This document shows positions 8,176 to 17,469 of a stretch of DNA of 42,068 bases, piece after piece; positions within the stretch are counted from its first letter, which is position 1; the number at the start of each line of letters is the position of its first letter. Under the pieces are notes generated by a model that did no database searches, was not told where the DNA came from, and saw only the letters and a program-made list of their open reading frames with translations. The stretch spans positions 1 through 42,068 of the forward strand of contig NZ_LMUW01000039.1 of assembly GCF_009765735.1 (NCBI RefSeq), in the 5' to 3' direction. This stretch comes from Xenophilus sp. L33. Lineage in GTDB: Bacteria > Pseudomonadota > Gammaproteobacteria > Burkholderiales > Burkholderiaceae_C. The position numbers and the translations under genes are program-made.

Positions 8176-8600
8176 GTGGCCCGCCGTTGAACGCAGGCGA
8201 CATAGGCTTCGCCATCCGGCGGCCGTCCGGCGCGTTGGCTCTCCCACATCATCTGCCCGAGGCATTCCATCGCCTCGTGGTGCGCGTCGAGCAGCGAATC
8301 GCGGCGCGCCGCCAGCAGCTCGACCGCCTGGCGGATGCCGCGCGGCTGGTCGATGGAGCATTGCTCGCTGATCGACAGGTGCATCGACAAATGCAGGAAC
8401 GGGTTCTCGCGGCCGTCGCGGCCGTCGTAGACCCGGCTCACCGCGGCATCGGCGTCGGCCAGGTCGGCGTGGTATTCGGGGTGCTCGTCGATCCAGCGGC
8501 TGGCGATGATCTCCAGCGCTTCCATCGGTTCGGCGCGCCGGCTCTTGGCGAAGACGTCGCAGAAGAAGCGACGCACTTCCTCTTGGGAGGGATTGAACAT
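8166..8600 (-). CDS. DUF1841 family protein
   Basis: 144 residues beginning MFNPSQEEVRRFFCDVFAKSR, the hallmark opening of DUF1841. It continues with HPEYHADLADADAA, a histidine-rich NPFLHLSMHLSISEQ segment, QPRGIRQAVELLAARR and an H-x3-M-x-CLGQMMWESQR C-terminal part. The protein is soluble and helical, with no signal or membrane segment. The function of the family is not established; the conserved His/Glu residues could bind a metal, which is inference. The gene converges with cytochrome c4 and diverges from the TAXI gene. The length equals the family norm, so it appears intact. Confidence 0.85.
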   Translation of the reverse strand: MFNPSQEEVRRFFCDVFAKSRRAEPMEALEIIASRWIDEHPEYHADLADADAAVSRVYDGRDGRENPFLHLSMHLSISEQCSIDQPRGIRQAVELLAARRDSLLDAHHEAMECLGQMMWESQRAGRPPDGEAYVACVQRRATRD

Positions 8601-8674
8601 CCGTCGAGGTTAGCACCGGCCGGCAGCTCGATTGGCAGGCAGAATCTCGGCTCCATGAATCAGGCTCGCACCGC

Positions 8675-10021
8675 ATGAAGCCACCCAAACTGCCCGCCTT
8701 GCCCCAAGGGCGCCGACTCGTCTTCTGGCTCTGCCTGATCGCCTTCGTCACCGCGGTGGTCTGGTCGGTGGTGCACTTCGTCAGCCCGGCGCCGCCGCGC
8801 TCGCTGGTCATGAGCACCGGCGTTGCCGATGGCGCCTACCACCACTTCGGCGAGCGCTACCGCGAGATCCTGAAGGCCAACGGCATCCGGCTCGACCTGC
8901 GGACCTCCAGCGGCGGGGTCGAGAACCTGCAGCGGCTGAACGACGGCTCGGTGCAGGTCGGCTTCGTGCAGGGCGGCACCGGCGTGCTGGCGCTCGACCC
9001 GGACGCCTCGCCCGACTCGACGCCGCTGCGCTCGCTGGCCACCGTCGCCTTCGAGCCGGTCTGGATCTTCAGCCCCGGCCTCGACCTGTCGAAGGGCCTC
9101 GGCCCGCTGGCCGGCAAGCGGGTCGCGGTCGGCGTCGCCGGCAGCGGCAACGAGAAGGTCGCGACCAAGCTGCTCGCGATCTACGGCGTGGGCAACAACG
9201 ACGGCACCACCTTCGTGAACGAGGGCGGCACCGCGGTGATCGAGATGCTGAAGAGCCACCAGATCGACGCCGCGATCCTGGTGTCGGCACCCGACGCGCC
9301 GGCGGTGCACCAGCTGCTCGCCGATCCCTCCATGCACCTGGTCTCGCTGGACCAGGCCGAAGGTCTCGCGCGGCGCTATCCCTACTTCCAGACCGTGATC
9401 CTGCGGCGCGGCTCGGTCGACCCGAAGCGCGACCTGCCGCCGCAGGACGTCACGCTGCTGGCCACCACCGCCAACCTGGTGGTGCGCGACGAACTGCATC
9501 CGGCGCTGGCCTACCTGCTGCTCGAGGCGGCGCAGCAGGTGCACAGGCACCCGACCCTGGTCAGCTCGCCGGGCGAATTCCCGAGCAAGGAAGACCCGGA
9601 CTTCCCGCTGTCGAGCGAGTCGGAGCGCTTCTTCAAGAACGGCCGGCCCTTCCTGCAGAACTACATGCCCTTCTGGGCCGCCAACTTCGTGCAGCGGCTG
9701 CTGTTGATCCTGGTGCCGGTCGCGGCGATCGTGTTCCCGCTCTTGCGCGTGCTGCCCGACCTCGTCGCCTGGCGGCGGCAGAGCCGGCTCTACCGCCGCT
9801 ATGGCGAACTGAAGTTCCTCGAGCAGGACCTGGAGGCGCGCACCCTCAACGAAGCCGAGCGGCACGACGCCCGCACGCGCCTGGACCGCATCGAGAACGA
9901 CGTGATCCACACCAAGTTCCCGCTCGACTTCGCCGACCGCGTCTACACGCTGCGCCAGCACGTCGACTACGTGCGGGCGAAGCTGGAGCGGCAGGCCACG
10001 GCGGCACCGCTCGGCTCCTAG
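8675..10021 (+). CDS. TAXI family TRAP-type solute-binding protein with C-terminal membrane anchor
   Basis: 448 residues. An N-terminal hydrophobic segment (about residues 14-34) is followed by the TAXI substrate-binding fold: MSTGVADGAYHHFGERYREILKANG, SSGGVENLQRLNDGSVQVGFVQGGTG, and the central KRVAVGVAGSGNEKVATKLLAIYGV. A second membrane segment lies at about residues 340-362 (VQRLLLILVPVAAIVFPLL), followed by a charged, probably coiled-coil cytoplasmic tail. Typical TAXI binding proteins are about 320 residues and are periplasmic, so this is the longer two-anchor form. No TRAP DctQ/DctM membrane subunits occur in the window. It lies 36 bases upstream of pcaI on the same strand and could be co-transcribed. 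A role in binding organic acids or aromatic acids is inference. Confidence 0.85.
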   Translation: MKPPKLPALPQGRRLVFWLCLIAFVTAVVWSVVHFVSPAPPRSLVMSTGVADGAYHHFGERYREILKANGIRLDLRTSSGGVENLQRLNDGSVQVGFVQGGTGVLALDPDASPDSTPLRSLATVAFEPVWIFSPGLDLSKGLGPLAGKRVAVGVAGSGNEKVATKLLAIYGVGNNDGTTFVNEGGTAVIEMLKSHQIDAAILVSAPDAPAVHQLLADPSMHLVSLDQAEGLARRYPYFQTVILRRGSVDPKRDLPPQDVTLLATTANLVVRDELHPALAYLLLEAAQQVHRHPTLVSSPGEFPSKEDPDFPLSSESERFFKNGRPFLQNYMPFWAANFVQRLLLILVPVAAIVFPLLRVLPDLVAWRRQSRLYRRYGELKFLEQDLEARTLNEAERHDARTRLDRIENDVIHTKFPLDFADRVYTLRQHVDYVRAKLERQATAAPLGS

Positions 10022-10046
10022 AATCGGGGGCTTCTGGACCCGATTC
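10021..10046 (+). promoter_or_regulatory. Perfect inverted repeat in the pcaI leader
   Basis: GAATCGGG (10021-10028) and CCCGATTC (10039-10046) form a perfect 8-base inverted repeat with a 10-base spacer, beginning at the TAXI gene stop codon and ending 11 bases before the pcaI ATG. It directly precedes the CCGGAGA ribosome site. It could be a regulator-binding site for the pca genes or an RNA hairpin between the two cistrons. There is no T-run, so it is not a standard terminator. Confidence 0.4.
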
Positions 10047-10057
10047 CCGGAGACTTC

Positions 10058-10759
10058 ATGATCGACAAGATCGCCCGCTCGGTCGCCGAGGCCATGCAAG
10101 GCATCCGCGACGGCAGCACGGTGCTGATCGGCGGTTTCGGCACCGCCGGCATCCCCAACGAACTGATCGACGGCCTGATCGCGCAGGGTGCCCGCGACCT
10201 GACGGTGGTCAACAACAACGCCGGCAACGGCGAGACCGGCCTGGCCGCGCTGCTGATGACCGGCCGGGTGCGCAAGATGATCTGCAGCTTCCCGCGCCAG
10301 GCCGACAGCCAGGTCTTCGACGGCCTCTACCGCGCCGGCAAGCTGGAGCTCGAACTGGTGCCGCAGGGCAACCTGGCCGAACGCATCCGCGCCGCCGGTG
10401 CCGGCATCGGCGCCTTCTTCTGCCCGACCGGCTTCGGCACGCCGCTGGCCGGCGACCGCGAGACGCGGGTCATCGACGGCAAGCACTACGTGCTGGAATA
10501 TCCGATCCGCGGCGATGTGGCGCTGATCAAGGCCGAGCAGGGCGACCGCTGGGGCAACCTGGTCTACCGCAAGGCGGCGCGCAACTTCGGGCCGGTGATG
10601 GCGATGGCCGCCGGGCGCACCATCGCCACGGTGCACGAGATCGTCGAGCTGGGTGCGCTCGATCCGGAACACATCGTGACGCCGGGCATCTTCGTGAGCC
10701 AGGTCGTCAAGGTCGACCGGGTCGCGACGCAGGCCGGTGGCTTCAGGAAGGCAGCATGA
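10058..10759 (+). CDS. pcaI: 3-oxoadipate CoA-transferase subunit A
   Basis: 233 residues of the class I CoA-transferase alpha subunit. The family signature appears at GSTVLIGGFGTAGIPNELI (about residues 24-42), followed by NNAGNGETGLAALL, CSFPRQADSQVF and the oxyanion-loop region FFCPTGFGTPLAGDRETR. With subunit B it moves CoA from succinyl-CoA to 3-oxoadipate. The close pcaJ and pcaF neighbours favour 3-oxoadipate over acetoacetate as the substrate, although ScoA-type transferases share the same motifs. The ATG follows CCGGAGA at a normal distance. The stop overlaps the pcaJ start (ATGA), so the subunits are translationally coupled. Confidence 0.9.
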   Translation: MIDKIARSVAEAMQGIRDGSTVLIGGFGTAGIPNELIDGLIAQGARDLTVVNNNAGNGETGLAALLMTGRVRKMICSFPRQADSQVFDGLYRAGKLELELVPQGNLAERIRAAGAGIGAFFCPTGFGTPLAGDRETRVIDGKHYVLEYPIRGDVALIKAEQGDRWGNLVYRKAARNFGPVMAMAAGRTIATVHEIVELGALDPEHIVTPGIFVSQVVKVDRVATQAGGFRKAA

Positions 10760-11406
10760 CCATGGCCACCTATCAACGTCGCACCAAGGACCAGCTGGCC
10801 GCCCGCGTGGCCCAGGACATCTTCGACGGCGCGGTGGTCAACCTCGGCATCGGCCAGCCGACCCTGGTGGCCAACCACCTGCCGGCCGGCCGCGAGGTCA
10901 TCCTGCACAGCGAGAACGGCATCCTCGGCATGGGTCCGGCGCCGGCCGAGGGCGCGGAAGACTACGACCTCATCAACGCCGGCAAACAGCCGGTCACGCT
11001 CCTGGCCGGCGGCGCCTACTTCCACCATGCCGACAGCTTCGCGATGATGCGCGGCGGCCACCTGGACATCTGCGTGCTCGGTGCCTTCCAGGTCTCGGCC
11101 ACCGGCGACCTGGCCAACTGGAGCACCGGCGAGGCCGGCGCCATTCCCGCGGTCGGCGGCGCGATGGACCTGGCGGTCGGCGCGAAGCAGACCTGGGTCA
11201 TGATGGATCTCTTGACCAAGAAGGGCGAGAGCAAGATCGTCGCCGAATGCAGCTACCCGCTGACCGGCATCGGCTGCGTCAAGCGGGTCTACAGCGACCT
11301 CGCCACCCTGGCCTGCACGCCGGCCGGCCTGAAGCTGATCGACGCGGTCGAAGGCCTGTCGCACGCCGAACTCGAACGGCTGGTCGGACTGCCGATCGCC
11401 ACCTGA
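10756..11406 (+). CDS. pcaJ: 3-oxoadipate CoA-transferase subunit B
   Basis: 216 residues, the beta subunit partner of the gene just upstream. The catalytic glutamate is E53 in HSENGILGMGP, which forms the CoA-thioester intermediate in this family. Other conserved parts are NLGIGQPTLVANHLP, GGAYFHHADSFAMMRGGHLDICVLGAFQV, and GGAMDLAVGAKQTWVMMDLLTKKGESKIV. The ATG at 10756 overlaps the pcaI stop by 4 bases; a second ATG at 10762 (MATYQRR) would give almost the same protein. It works in the cytoplasm as a heterodimer or higher assembly with PcaI. The pcaF gene starts 22 bases downstream. Confidence 0.9.
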   Translation: MTMATYQRRTKDQLAARVAQDIFDGAVVNLGIGQPTLVANHLPAGREVILHSENGILGMGPAPAEGAEDYDLINAGKQPVTLLAGGAYFHHADSFAMMRGGHLDICVLGAFQVSATGDLANWSTGEAGAIPAVGGAMDLAVGAKQTWVMMDLLTKKGESKIVAECSYPLTGIGCVKRVYSDLATLACTPAGLKLIDAVEGLSHAELERLVGLPIAT

Positions 11407-11428
11407 TTCTTTTTCCGGGAGAACTTCC

Positions 11429-12634
<1,206 letters not shown>

Positions 12635-12649
12635 GCGACCCGGCCCGCC

Positions 12650-13138
12650 TCAGCCCGGCTGATACACCTTCTGCAGCAGCCGGATGAGCGTCTCGCGCTC
12701 GCGCGGCGTCAGGCGGGCGCTGGTCTCGGCCTCCAGGTCGGTCACCGTCTGCTCGGCCTGGCGCACCAGCTGTTCGCCTTCGGCCGTGAGGTAGAGGCCG
12801 ATGGCGCGGCCGTCGTGCGGATGCGGGCGCCGCTCGATCAGGCCGCGGCCTTCCATGGCGGCGATCAGGCTGACCAGGTTGGGCGGCAGGATGTCCAGGG
12901 TGGTGCAGAGCTGGCGCGAGGTGGCGCCCGGGTTGTGCGCGATCAGCGACAGCACCGAGAAGTCGGCCTGCTTGAGGCCGTAGACCGCCATGCGCTCGGC
13001 GAAGACCTCGGTCACGACCAGCCAGGCGCGGCGCGCGTTGTAGCCGACGAAGGTCTCGAGCACGCGGGTGTCGAGGCGCTCCGAGCGCGCGGGCGTCGAG
13101 GGGGCGGTGGCGGCTGGCTTCTTGCGCGGGAGGGACAT
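12650..13138 (-). CDS. MarR family transcriptional regulator
   Basis: 162 residues. A basic N-terminal tail (SLPRKKPAATAPSTPARSERL) precedes the MarR winged helix: ...YGLKQADFSVLSLIAHNPGATSRQLCTTLDILPPNLVSLIAAMEGRGLIERRPHPHDGRAIGLYLT..., with the recognition helix near PPNLVSLIAAMEGRG and the wing at PHPHDGRAI. It is the last gene of the nine-gene catabolic run, 42 bases after the acyl-CoA dehydrogenase. MarR proteins controlling hydroxycinnamate genes (CouR, FerR) respond to the CoA thioester; by analogy this one probably represses the operon through the inverted repeat at 23147-23169. That link is inference from position. Homodimer, cytoplasmic. Confidence 0.9.
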   Translation of the reverse strand: MSLPRKKPAATAPSTPARSERLDTRVLETFVGYNARRAWLVVTEVFAERMAVYGLKQADFSVLSLIAHNPGATSRQLCTTLDILPPNLVSLIAAMEGRGLIERRPHPHDGRAIGLYLTAEGEQLVRQAEQTVTDLEAETSARLTPRERETLIRLLQKVYQPG

Positions 13139-13180
13139 GGGTTCGAGGTTAACTCCGCGGGGCTTTCCGGGTGATGCGTC

Positions 13181-14920
13181 TCAGGCCGTCTGCGGCCGCG
13201 CCGTCACCGCCTCGCAGGCCCGCTTGACGATGCCCAGCCGCAGCTCGAATTCCGGCAGCACCCAGCGCTGGAAGGCGGCCTCGGCGGACCGGTCCCGCGT
13301 GGTGTCTTCGCAGGCCCGGCCGATGCGGGCCCAGGCCCAGGCCAGCAGCGACAGCATCACCACCCGCAGGTAGTCGTCGGCCACCTCGTAGGGCAGCTTG
13401 GGATCCGCCGTGGCCGCCATCGCCAGCGTGGTGGTGAGGTAGCGCACCTGCGCCAGGCGCCGCTGCACGTCGGCGTCGATGTCGCGGGCGGCTTCCAGTT
13501 CGTCGCGCAGCTCGACCAGCAGCGCCGACATGCCGGCGCCGCCGTCGGGCAGCACCTTGCGCACCAGCAGGTCGATCGCCTGGATCTCGTTGGTGCCCTC
13601 GTAGATCATGGTCACGCGGGCATCGCGCAGCAGCTGCTCGATGCCCCATTCGCGCACGTAGCCGTGGCCGCCGAAGACCTGCAGGCATTCGCTGGCGCCG
13701 CTGAAGGCCTGCTGGGTGCAGGCCGCCTTCAGCACCGGCGTGACCAGCGCGCACCAGCGCTGCGCGCGCTCGCGCTGCTTCGGGTCGGCATCGTGGCGGG
13801 CCACGTCGAGCTGCGCGGCGGTGCGGTAGGCGATGACCCGCGCGCCGTCGATCCAGGCGCGCTGGGTGTCGAGGATGCGGCGCATCGCCGGATGCTCGAC
13901 GATCAGGTCGCTCGCCTCCCCGCCGCGGCTGGCCGGTGCGGCCGTGCCGGGCGCGCCGGGTGCACGCATCTGGCGCCGCTCGCGGGCATAGGCGTCGGCC
14001 TTCTGCCAGGCCGCGTCGAGCAGCCCGATGCCCTGCAGCGCGACGTGCAGCCGGGCCGCGTTCATCATCACGAACATCGCCGCCAGGCCGCGGTTCGGCT
14101 CGCCGATCAGCCAGCCGGTGGCGTCGTCGAAGCGCATCGCGCAGGTCGGGCTGCCGTGCAGGCCCATCTTTTCCTCGATGCGATCGCAGTGCACCGCATT
14201 GCGCGTGCCGTCGGGCAGATCGCGCGGCACCAGCGCCAGCGACAGGCCCTTCGGGCCGGCCGGCGCATCCGGCAGGCGGCACAGCACCAGGTGGACGATG
14301 TTGTCGCTGAGGTCGTGCGCGCCGCCGGAGATGAAGATCTTGCCGCCGCTGACGCGCACGCTGCCGTCCGGCTGCGGCACGGCGCGGGTGCGCACCTGGC
14401 CGAGGTCGCTGCCCGCGTGCGCCTCGGTGAGGCACATGGTGGCCAGCCATTCGCCGCTGGCGATCTTCGGCAGGTAGCGCTGCCTGAGCGCCTCGCTGCC
14501 GTGGTGCCGGATGCATTCGTAGGCGCCGTGCAGCAGGCCGGGCGCCATGGTCCAGCCGTGGTTGGCGGCGCTGAGCCATTCGAAGAGCACCGCCTCGAAG
14601 ACGGCCGGCAGGCCCTGGCCGCCGTCCTCGGTGGCGGCCGCCAGCGCCGGCCAGCCGGCCTCGACGAAGGCCTGGTAGGCATCGCGGAAGCCCGGTGGCG
14701 CGGTCACCTCGCCGTCGGCCCAGCGGCAGCCGACCGCATCGCCGATGCGGTTCAGCGGCGCGATGACCTCGCCGACGAACTTGCCGGCCTCGTCGAGCAA
14801 CTGGCCGGCGAGCGCGTCGTCGACTTCGGCGAAGGGCGCCAGGGCGCGCAGCTTCGGCCAGGTGCCGAGCACATCGTCCAGCACGAAGCGGACGTCGTCG
14901 AGGCGGGGTTGGTAGTCCAT
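13181..14920 (-). CDS. Acyl-CoA dehydrogenase with extra C-terminal domain
   Basis: 579 residues, longer than the usual 380. It belongs to the group of roughly 600-residue acyl-CoA dehydrogenases (DmdC-like) with a family C-terminal extension. The FAD/substrate part includes MCLTEAHAGSDLGQVRTRA, the K-I-F-I-S-G-G-A-H-D segment and ECLQVFGGHGYVREWGIEQLLRDARVTMIYEGTNEIQ. The catalytic base is E441 in IYEGT. A helical C-terminal domain follows (about residues 460-579). It introduces an alpha,beta double bond into an acyl-CoA. In this operon it may act on saturated phenylpropanoyl-CoA so that it can enter the same hydratase route; that is inference. Its ATG overlaps the livF stop (TGATG). Confidence 0.9.
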   Translation of the reverse strand: MDYQPRLDDVRFVLDDVLGTWPKLRALAPFAEVDDALAGQLLDEAGKFVGEVIAPLNRIGDAVGCRWADGEVTAPPGFRDAYQAFVEAGWPALAAATEDGGQGLPAVFEAVLFEWLSAANHGWTMAPGLLHGAYECIRHHGSEALRQRYLPKIASGEWLATMCLTEAHAGSDLGQVRTRAVPQPDGSVRVSGGKIFISGGAHDLSDNIVHLVLCRLPDAPAGPKGLSLALVPRDLPDGTRNAVHCDRIEEKMGLHGSPTCAMRFDDATGWLIGEPNRGLAAMFVMMNAARLHVALQGIGLLDAAWQKADAYARERRQMRAPGAPGTAAPASRGGEASDLIVEHPAMRRILDTQRAWIDGARVIAYRTAAQLDVARHDADPKQRERAQRWCALVTPVLKAACTQQAFSGASECLQVFGGHGYVREWGIEQLLRDARVTMIYEGTNEIQAIDLLVRKVLPDGGAGMSALLVELRDELEAARDIDADVQRRLAQVRYLTTTLAMAATADPKLPYEVADDYLRVVMLSLLAWAWARIGRACEDTTRDRSAEAAFQRWVLPEFELRLGIVKRACEAVTARPQTA

Positions 14921-15657
14921 CAGGCTTTGGCGGTTCCGAGGTAGGTGTCGATGACGCGCGAGTCGCCGGCGAGCTGCGCGGCTTCGCCTTCGGCGCTGAC
15001 GCTGCCCATCTCGAGCACGTAGCCGTGGTCGGCCACCTCGAGTGCGGCGCGCGCGTTCTGCTCGACCAGCAGGATGGTCACGCCGGTGGCGCGCAGCGCG
15101 CTGACGGTGCGGAAGATCTCCTGCACCACCAGCGGCGCCAGCCCCAGGCTGGGCTCGTCCAGCATCAGGAGGGTCGGGCGCGACATCAGCGCGCGGCCGA
15201 CCGCCAGCATCTGGCGCTCGCCGCCGGAGAGCGTGCCGGCCAGCTGCGTGCGCCGCTCCTTCAGGCGCGGGAAGAGCGTGTAGACCTCGTCGATGCGGTC
15301 GCGCCAGGCGGCATTGCGCAGGCGCACCTGGCGGAAGCCGCCGAGCACCAGGTTGTCTTCCACCGGCATGGTGCCGAACAGCTCGCGCTTCTCGGGCACC
15401 AGCGCGATGCCGAGCATCACCCGCTCCTCGAGCGTCAGCGTGTCGATGCGCTGGCCACGGAACTCGATGGCGCCCCCGGAGGGCAGCACGCCCATCAGCG
15501 CATTGAGCAGGGTCGACTTGCCGGCGCCGTTGGGGCCGATCACGGTGACCACGCTGCCTTCGCCGGCCGCGAGGTCGATGCCGTGCAGCACCTCGGCGCG
15601 GCCGTAGCCGGCGCGCAGGTCGTGCAGCCGCAGGAGCGGTGTGGAGGAGGTCGCCAT
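14920..15657 (-). CDS. livF: Branched-chain amino acid-type ABC transporter ATP-binding protein LivF
   Basis: 245 residues. The Walker A motif is GPNGAGKST, the signature is LSGGERQMLAVGRALMSRP, Walker B is LLMLDEPSLGLAPL, and the H-loop position carries Q in LLVEQNA, as is normal in LivF. The protein ends with the family-typical IDTYLGTAKA. It energises uptake together with the fused LivM-LivG and LivH. The ATG overlaps the stop of the upstream fused gene (TGATG), and its own stop overlaps the acyl-CoA dehydrogenase start in the same way, so these genes are one transcript. Given the neighbours, the cargo is more likely an aromatic acid than an amino acid; that is inference. Confidence 0.9.
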   Translation of the reverse strand: MATSSTPLLRLHDLRAGYGRAEVLHGIDLAAGEGSVVTVIGPNGAGKSTLLNALMGVLPSGGAIEFRGQRIDTLTLEERVMLGIALVPEKRELFGTMPVEDNLVLGGFRQVRLRNAAWRDRIDEVYTLFPRLKERRTQLAGTLSGGERQMLAVGRALMSRPTLLMLDEPSLGLAPLVVQEIFRTVSALRATGVTILLVEQNARAALEVADHGYVLEMGSVSAEGEAAQLAGDSRVIDTYLGTAKA

Positions 15658-17468
15658 CAATGTTCCGTTCCGAGATAGGCCGCGCGCACCTTCGGGCTCT
15701 GCTGCACTTGGGCCGGCGTGCCCTCCATGAGGTGGGTGCCGAATTCCATCACCACGATGTGGTCGCAGATGTCCATCACCAGGCCCATGTCGTGCTCGAC
15801 CAGCAGGATGCTCATGCCGCCGTCGCGCAGGCCGCGCAGCACGTCGGCCAGCGCTTCCTTCTCCTTGTGGCGCAGGCCCGCGGCCGGTTCGTCCAGCAGC
15901 AGCAGGGCCGGGTCGGCGCACAGCGCGCGGGCGATCTCCAGCAGCCGCTGCTGCCCCATCGCGAGGTTGCCGGCCTGCTCGTTCAGCAGGTGGCCCATGC
16001 CGACCCGTTGCAGCTGCCGCTCGGCCTCGCGGAAGAGCTGGCGCTCCTCGGCCCGGTCCGCGTGCAGCATGGCGGCGATCGCGCCCTTGCGGCCGCGCAG
16101 ATGGGCGCCGAGCGCGACGTTCTCGAGCACGGTCATGTCCGGCACCATCTTCACGTGCTGGAAGGTGCGCGCCACGCCGCGCCTGGCGATCTGCCGCGAA
16201 GGCAGGCCGCCGATCGGTTCGCCGCGGAAGGTCACCGCGCCGCCCGACAGCCCCAGCACGCCGGTGATCAGGTTGAAGGTGGTCGACTTGCCGGCGCCGT
16301 TGGGGCCGATCAGCCCGACCACCTGGCCGGCGCGGGTCTGGAAGCTGATGTCGTTCACCGCCACCAGGCCGCCGAAGGTCTTGCGGATCGCCTGCACGTC
16401 CAGCACCACCTCGCCATGCGCCGGCTGCGCGCGCACCGGCAGCGCCGGGGCGTCGCGCCAGTCGACCGGGCGCTGCGGCCGCGCCAGGCGCCGGTCGACG
16501 AAGGACCAGAGGCCGTCCGGCAGATACTTCAAGACCAGCACGATCATGATCCCGAAGACGATCAGCTCGTAGTTGCCGGCGGTGCCGATCAGCTTGGGCA
16601 AGAGCACCTGCAGCTGGTCTTCCAGCAGCTTGACCACGCCGGCGCCGGCGATCGCGCCCCAGACATGCGCCGCGCCGCCGAGCACCGCCATGAAGAGGTA
16701 TTCGATGCCCATGCGCAGGCCGAAGGGCGACGGATTGACCGTGCGCTGGAAGTGCGCGAAAAGCCAGCCCGACACCGACGCCAGCAGCGCCGCGAAGACG
16801 AAGATGCCGACCTTGTGGCGCAGGGTGTTCACGCCCATCGCCTCGGGCATGCGCGAGCCGCCGGCCAGCGCGCGGATGGCGCGGCCGCTGCGCGAATCGA
16901 GCAGCCGGATCACCGCGAGGCAGCCGGCCAGCGCAAGCACCCAGACCACCGCGTAGAAGATGCGCTGCTGGCCGAACTCGAAGCCGAAGAGGCTCAGACC
17001 CTTGACGCCGAGGATGCCGTCGTACTTGCCCAGGCCTTCGAGGTTGCCCATCAGGTAGTAGAGCGCCAGCGCCCAGGCGATGGTCGCCAGCGGCAGGTAG
17101 TGGCCCGACATGCGCAGGGTGATGCCGCCGATGATCGCGGCGCTGACGCCGGTCAGCGCCAGGCCGATGAAGAGCGTCAGCCACGGCGAGAGGTCGAAGT
17201 TCACGCTCAGGTAGGCGGTCGTGTAGGCACCGATGCCGACGAAGGCCGCCTGGCCGAAGGAGGTGAGGCCGCCGACGCCGGTCAGCAGCACCAGGCCCAG
17301 CACCGGCAGCGTGTAGATGCCGATGTAGTTGAGCTGGATGATCCAGAAGTCGGGCAGCGGCAGCAGCGGCAGCGCGATCAGCACCGCGACCAGCGCCAGC
17401 GGGCCCCAGGTGCGCAGCCGGCTCTTCGGCGCCGGCGCGGTGGCGGCGGGGTTCAGTGCGGCGTCCAT
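15657..17468 (-). CDS. Fused ABC permease and ATP-binding protein (LivM-LivG)
   Basis: 603 residues combining two proteins that are usually separate. Residues about 1-325 are a LivM permease with many membrane segments and the conserved GVGGLTSFGQAAFVGIGAYT. After a proline/alanine linker, residues about 350-603 are a LivG ATPase with GPNGAGKST, a Q-loop in ARTFQHVKMVPDMTVLENVALGAH, signature NLAMGQQRLLEIARAL, Walker B LLLLDEPAAGL and LLVEHDMGLVM. No stop separates the parts. I chose the ATG at 17468, which has GAAGAG 7 bases upstream and sits 1 base after the livH stop; an ATG at 17483 would add five residues. The protein is in the inner membrane and works with LivH, LivF and the binding protein. 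Confidence 0.88.
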   Translation of the reverse strand: MDAALNPAATAPAPKSRLRTWGPLALVAVLIALPLLPLPDFWIIQLNYIGIYTLPVLGLVLLTGVGGLTSFGQAAFVGIGAYTTAYLSVNFDLSPWLTLFIGLALTGVSAAIIGGITLRMSGHYLPLATIAWALALYYLMGNLEGLGKYDGILGVKGLSLFGFEFGQQRIFYAVVWVLALAGCLAVIRLLDSRSGRAIRALAGGSRMPEAMGVNTLRHKVGIFVFAALLASVSGWLFAHFQRTVNPSPFGLRMGIEYLFMAVLGGAAHVWGAIAGAGVVKLLEDQLQVLLPKLIGTAGNYELIVFGIMIVLVLKYLPDGLWSFVDRRLARPQRPVDWRDAPALPVRAQPAHGEVVLDVQAIRKTFGGLVAVNDISFQTRAGQVVGLIGPNGAGKSTTFNLITGVLGLSGGAVTFRGEPIGGLPSRQIARRGVARTFQHVKMVPDMTVLENVALGAHLRGRKGAIAAMLHADRAEERQLFREAERQLQRVGMGHLLNEQAGNLAMGQQRLLEIARALCADPALLLLDEPAAGLRHKEKEALADVLRGLRDGGMSILLVEHDMGLVMDICDHIVVMEFGTHLMEGTPAQVQQSPKVRAAYLGTEH

Positions 17469-17469
17469 G

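Noticed and set aside
8660..10672. Minus-strand open frame of about 670 codons covering the TAXI gene and pcaI
   Set aside because: His/Arg/Val-rich nonsense composition without motifs; the plus-strand genes on the same DNA have clear families, start sites and coupling.
10058..11406. Acetoacetate:succinyl-CoA transferase (ScoAB) as identity of the CoA-transferase pair
   Set aside because: Motifs are shared and cannot exclude it, but the immediate pcaF-type thiolase and the aromatic catabolic context make the 3-oxoadipate enzyme more likely.
14920..17184. One 754-codon minus-strand frame that appears to join LivF to an upstream sequence
   Set aside because: The upstream part is out of frame with the true LivM-LivG protein and lacks motifs; LivF itself begins at 15657.
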